DNA of 64,000 nucleotides from Paraburkholderia aspalathi (GTDB lineage Bacteria; Pseudomonadota; Gammaproteobacteria; Burkholderiales; Burkholderiaceae). Below the pieces are notes generated by a model. That model saw only the letters and a program-made list of their open reading frames with translations, was not told the DNA's origin and searched no databases. The stretch's first letter is position 1; every line of letters begins with the position of its first letter. The stretch covers positions 1-64,000 of the forward strand of contig NZ_FPBH01000038.1 of the NCBI RefSeq assembly GCF_900116445.1, in the 5' to 3' direction. Below, piece by piece: positions 63,137-64,000 of this stretch. Both the position numbers and the translations under genes were made by a program.

Positions 63137-64000
63137 CTAACGAAAAATCTCGGCGATGAGGTTGGCCACCGTGCGGATGCGCTCGCTATCGCGCAGGGCG
63201 GGGTGCAGTACCATCCACACATCCTGGTCGAGCGCCTTGATGTGTTTCTCGATGCAGACGAGATCGCTCGTGGTGTCGCCCGCGAGCTGGGCAAGCACGC
63301 CGAGCCCGGAGCCGCCCAGCACGCCGTCGAATACGCCCATGCCGTAGCTGCTTCGAAGCGAAGGCGCAGGCGCGCCAGGCAGGGTTTTCAGCCATTGCGT
63401 GGCTGGGTGATCCGGTTGCCGGTCGTCATAACCGACGAACGACAGCTTGTCCCACTCCTTCCGGGTAATTGCTGCCTTGTGGCGCAGATAGTAGTCGCGC
63501 GAACCGAACAGCCCGAAGCGGATCCGGCCGATGCGCCGTACATACAGATCGCCCTCGTCCGGGCATTCGGACCACAGCGCAATGTCCGCTTCACGGCGGG
63601 CAAGGCTATACGGCCGCCGCGAGGTCAGCACCTCGATGGCGAGGCCGGGCAGCCGGTCCTGGAACGAACCAAGCAGTTTAAGCAAAATGTAAGATGGCCA
63701 TTCGACGGCGTTGATCCGCACCGTGCCGTGAGCCGCTGCGCCGCCGGTCACGTCCGCGGCTCGCTCGATCTGGTGGGCCAGATCCTCCATCTGCTCGGCC
63801 CAGGCCAGCACGCGCGCGCCGAATGCCGTCACCGTACAGCCCGACGGCACCCGGTCGATAAGTGGCTCGCCCAGCCGCCGTTCAAGCTCGGTCAGGCGGC
63901 GAGACAGAGTGGGCGGACTCAGATCGCATGCCGTCGCGGCGGCTCGCATCGTGCCGCCGCGCGCGATCGCCACCAGAATCCGCAGGTCGTCCCAGTCAAC
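63137..64000 (-). CDS. LysR-family regulator, 5' end beyond the window
   Basis: The frame is open to the last base; upstream of the GTG at 63973 it continues VDWDDLRILV, the usual LysR N-terminus, so the true start lies just past 64000. The winged helix is AIARGGTMRAAATACDLSPP and TLSRRLTELERRLGEPLIDR. The effector domain follows from about residue 90 with RINAVEWPSYILLKLL and WSECPDEGDLYVRRIG. The target is likely to lie outside the window. Confidence 0.85.
   Translation of the reverse strand, partial: VDWDDLRILVAIARGGTMRAAATACDLSPPTLSRRLTELERRLGEPLIDRVPSGCTVTAFGARVLAWAEQMEDLAHQIERAADVTGGAAAHGTVRINAVEWPSYILLKLLGSFQDRLPGLAIEVLTSRRPYSLARREADIALWSECPDEGDLYVRRIGRIRFGLFGSRDYYLRHKAAITRKEWDKLSFVGYDDRQPDHPATQWLKTLPGAPAPSLRSSYGMGVFDGVLGGSGLGVLAQLAGDTTSDLVCIEKHIKALDQDVWMVLHPALRDSERIRTVANLIAEIFR

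Noticed and set aside
1..64000. tRNA, rRNA, riboswitch or integrase attachment site
   Set aside because: Looked for cloverleaf-like arms, tRNA 3' ends next to island edges and integrase motifs; none could be supported by eye.

Overview
The window looks like a piece of a Paraburkholderia/Burkholderia-type beta-proteobacterial chromosome. This is inferred from the high GC and codon use of most genes, a DUF4148 protein (a family concentrated in Burkholderiales), a YcgR brake, acetyl-CoA synthetase and Crp-type genes of that style, and many catabolic clusters each with its own regulator. No rRNA, tRNA, CRISPR array, integrase or intact insertion sequence was seen.

Bases 1-12000 are an accessory region: less uniform in composition, mostly genes I cannot name, and with clear decay. 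It holds a broken reading frame at the left end, an excisionase-like HTH protein with no visible partner, an Ala-rich membrane protein, a stand-alone SIR2-domain protein (candidate NAD-consuming defence protein), and two tiny ORFs (44 and 29 codons) each behind a strong ribosome binding site. Next come a cut-off N-terminal module, four minus-strand genes of unknown function, and two diverged copies of a ~320 bp segment. The stretch closes with six copies of a CAGRTTT-type motif just before the core genome resumes.

Bases 12001-32500 are catabolic. They hold an MHS-type MFS transporter, an atypical response regulator and a trans-4-hydroxy-L-proline cluster (epimerase, three-subunit D-hydroxyproline dehydrogenase, deaminase, PAS-AraC regulator). 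Then come a quinate/shikimate cluster (two-domain dehydroshikimate dehydratase, type II dehydroquinase, shikimate/quinate dehydrogenase, MFS transporter, TetR), an ECF sigma/anti-sigma/FAD-oxidoreductase operon, and an L-2-keto-3-deoxyarabonate dehydratase divergent from a LysR regulator.

Bases 32690-49300 contain a large orphan class A penicillin-binding protein, a fructose/ribose-type ABC transporter with a ROK regulator (frcBCA order), a YcgR c-di-GMP brake, and a beta-galactoside system: LacI regulator, then ABC ATPase, GH42 beta-galactosidase, binding protein and two permeases. Three tandem 50 bp hairpin units separate the binding protein from the first permease.

Bases 49300-64000 carry tonB-exbD-exbB with a TonB-dependent receptor behind a possible Zur box, a sedolisin-type S53 peptidase, DUF4148, acetate use (acsA and a SatP-type transporter), a universal stress protein, a Crp/Fnr regulator, an Nramp-related transporter with changed metal-site motifs, and a LysR gene cut by the window end.
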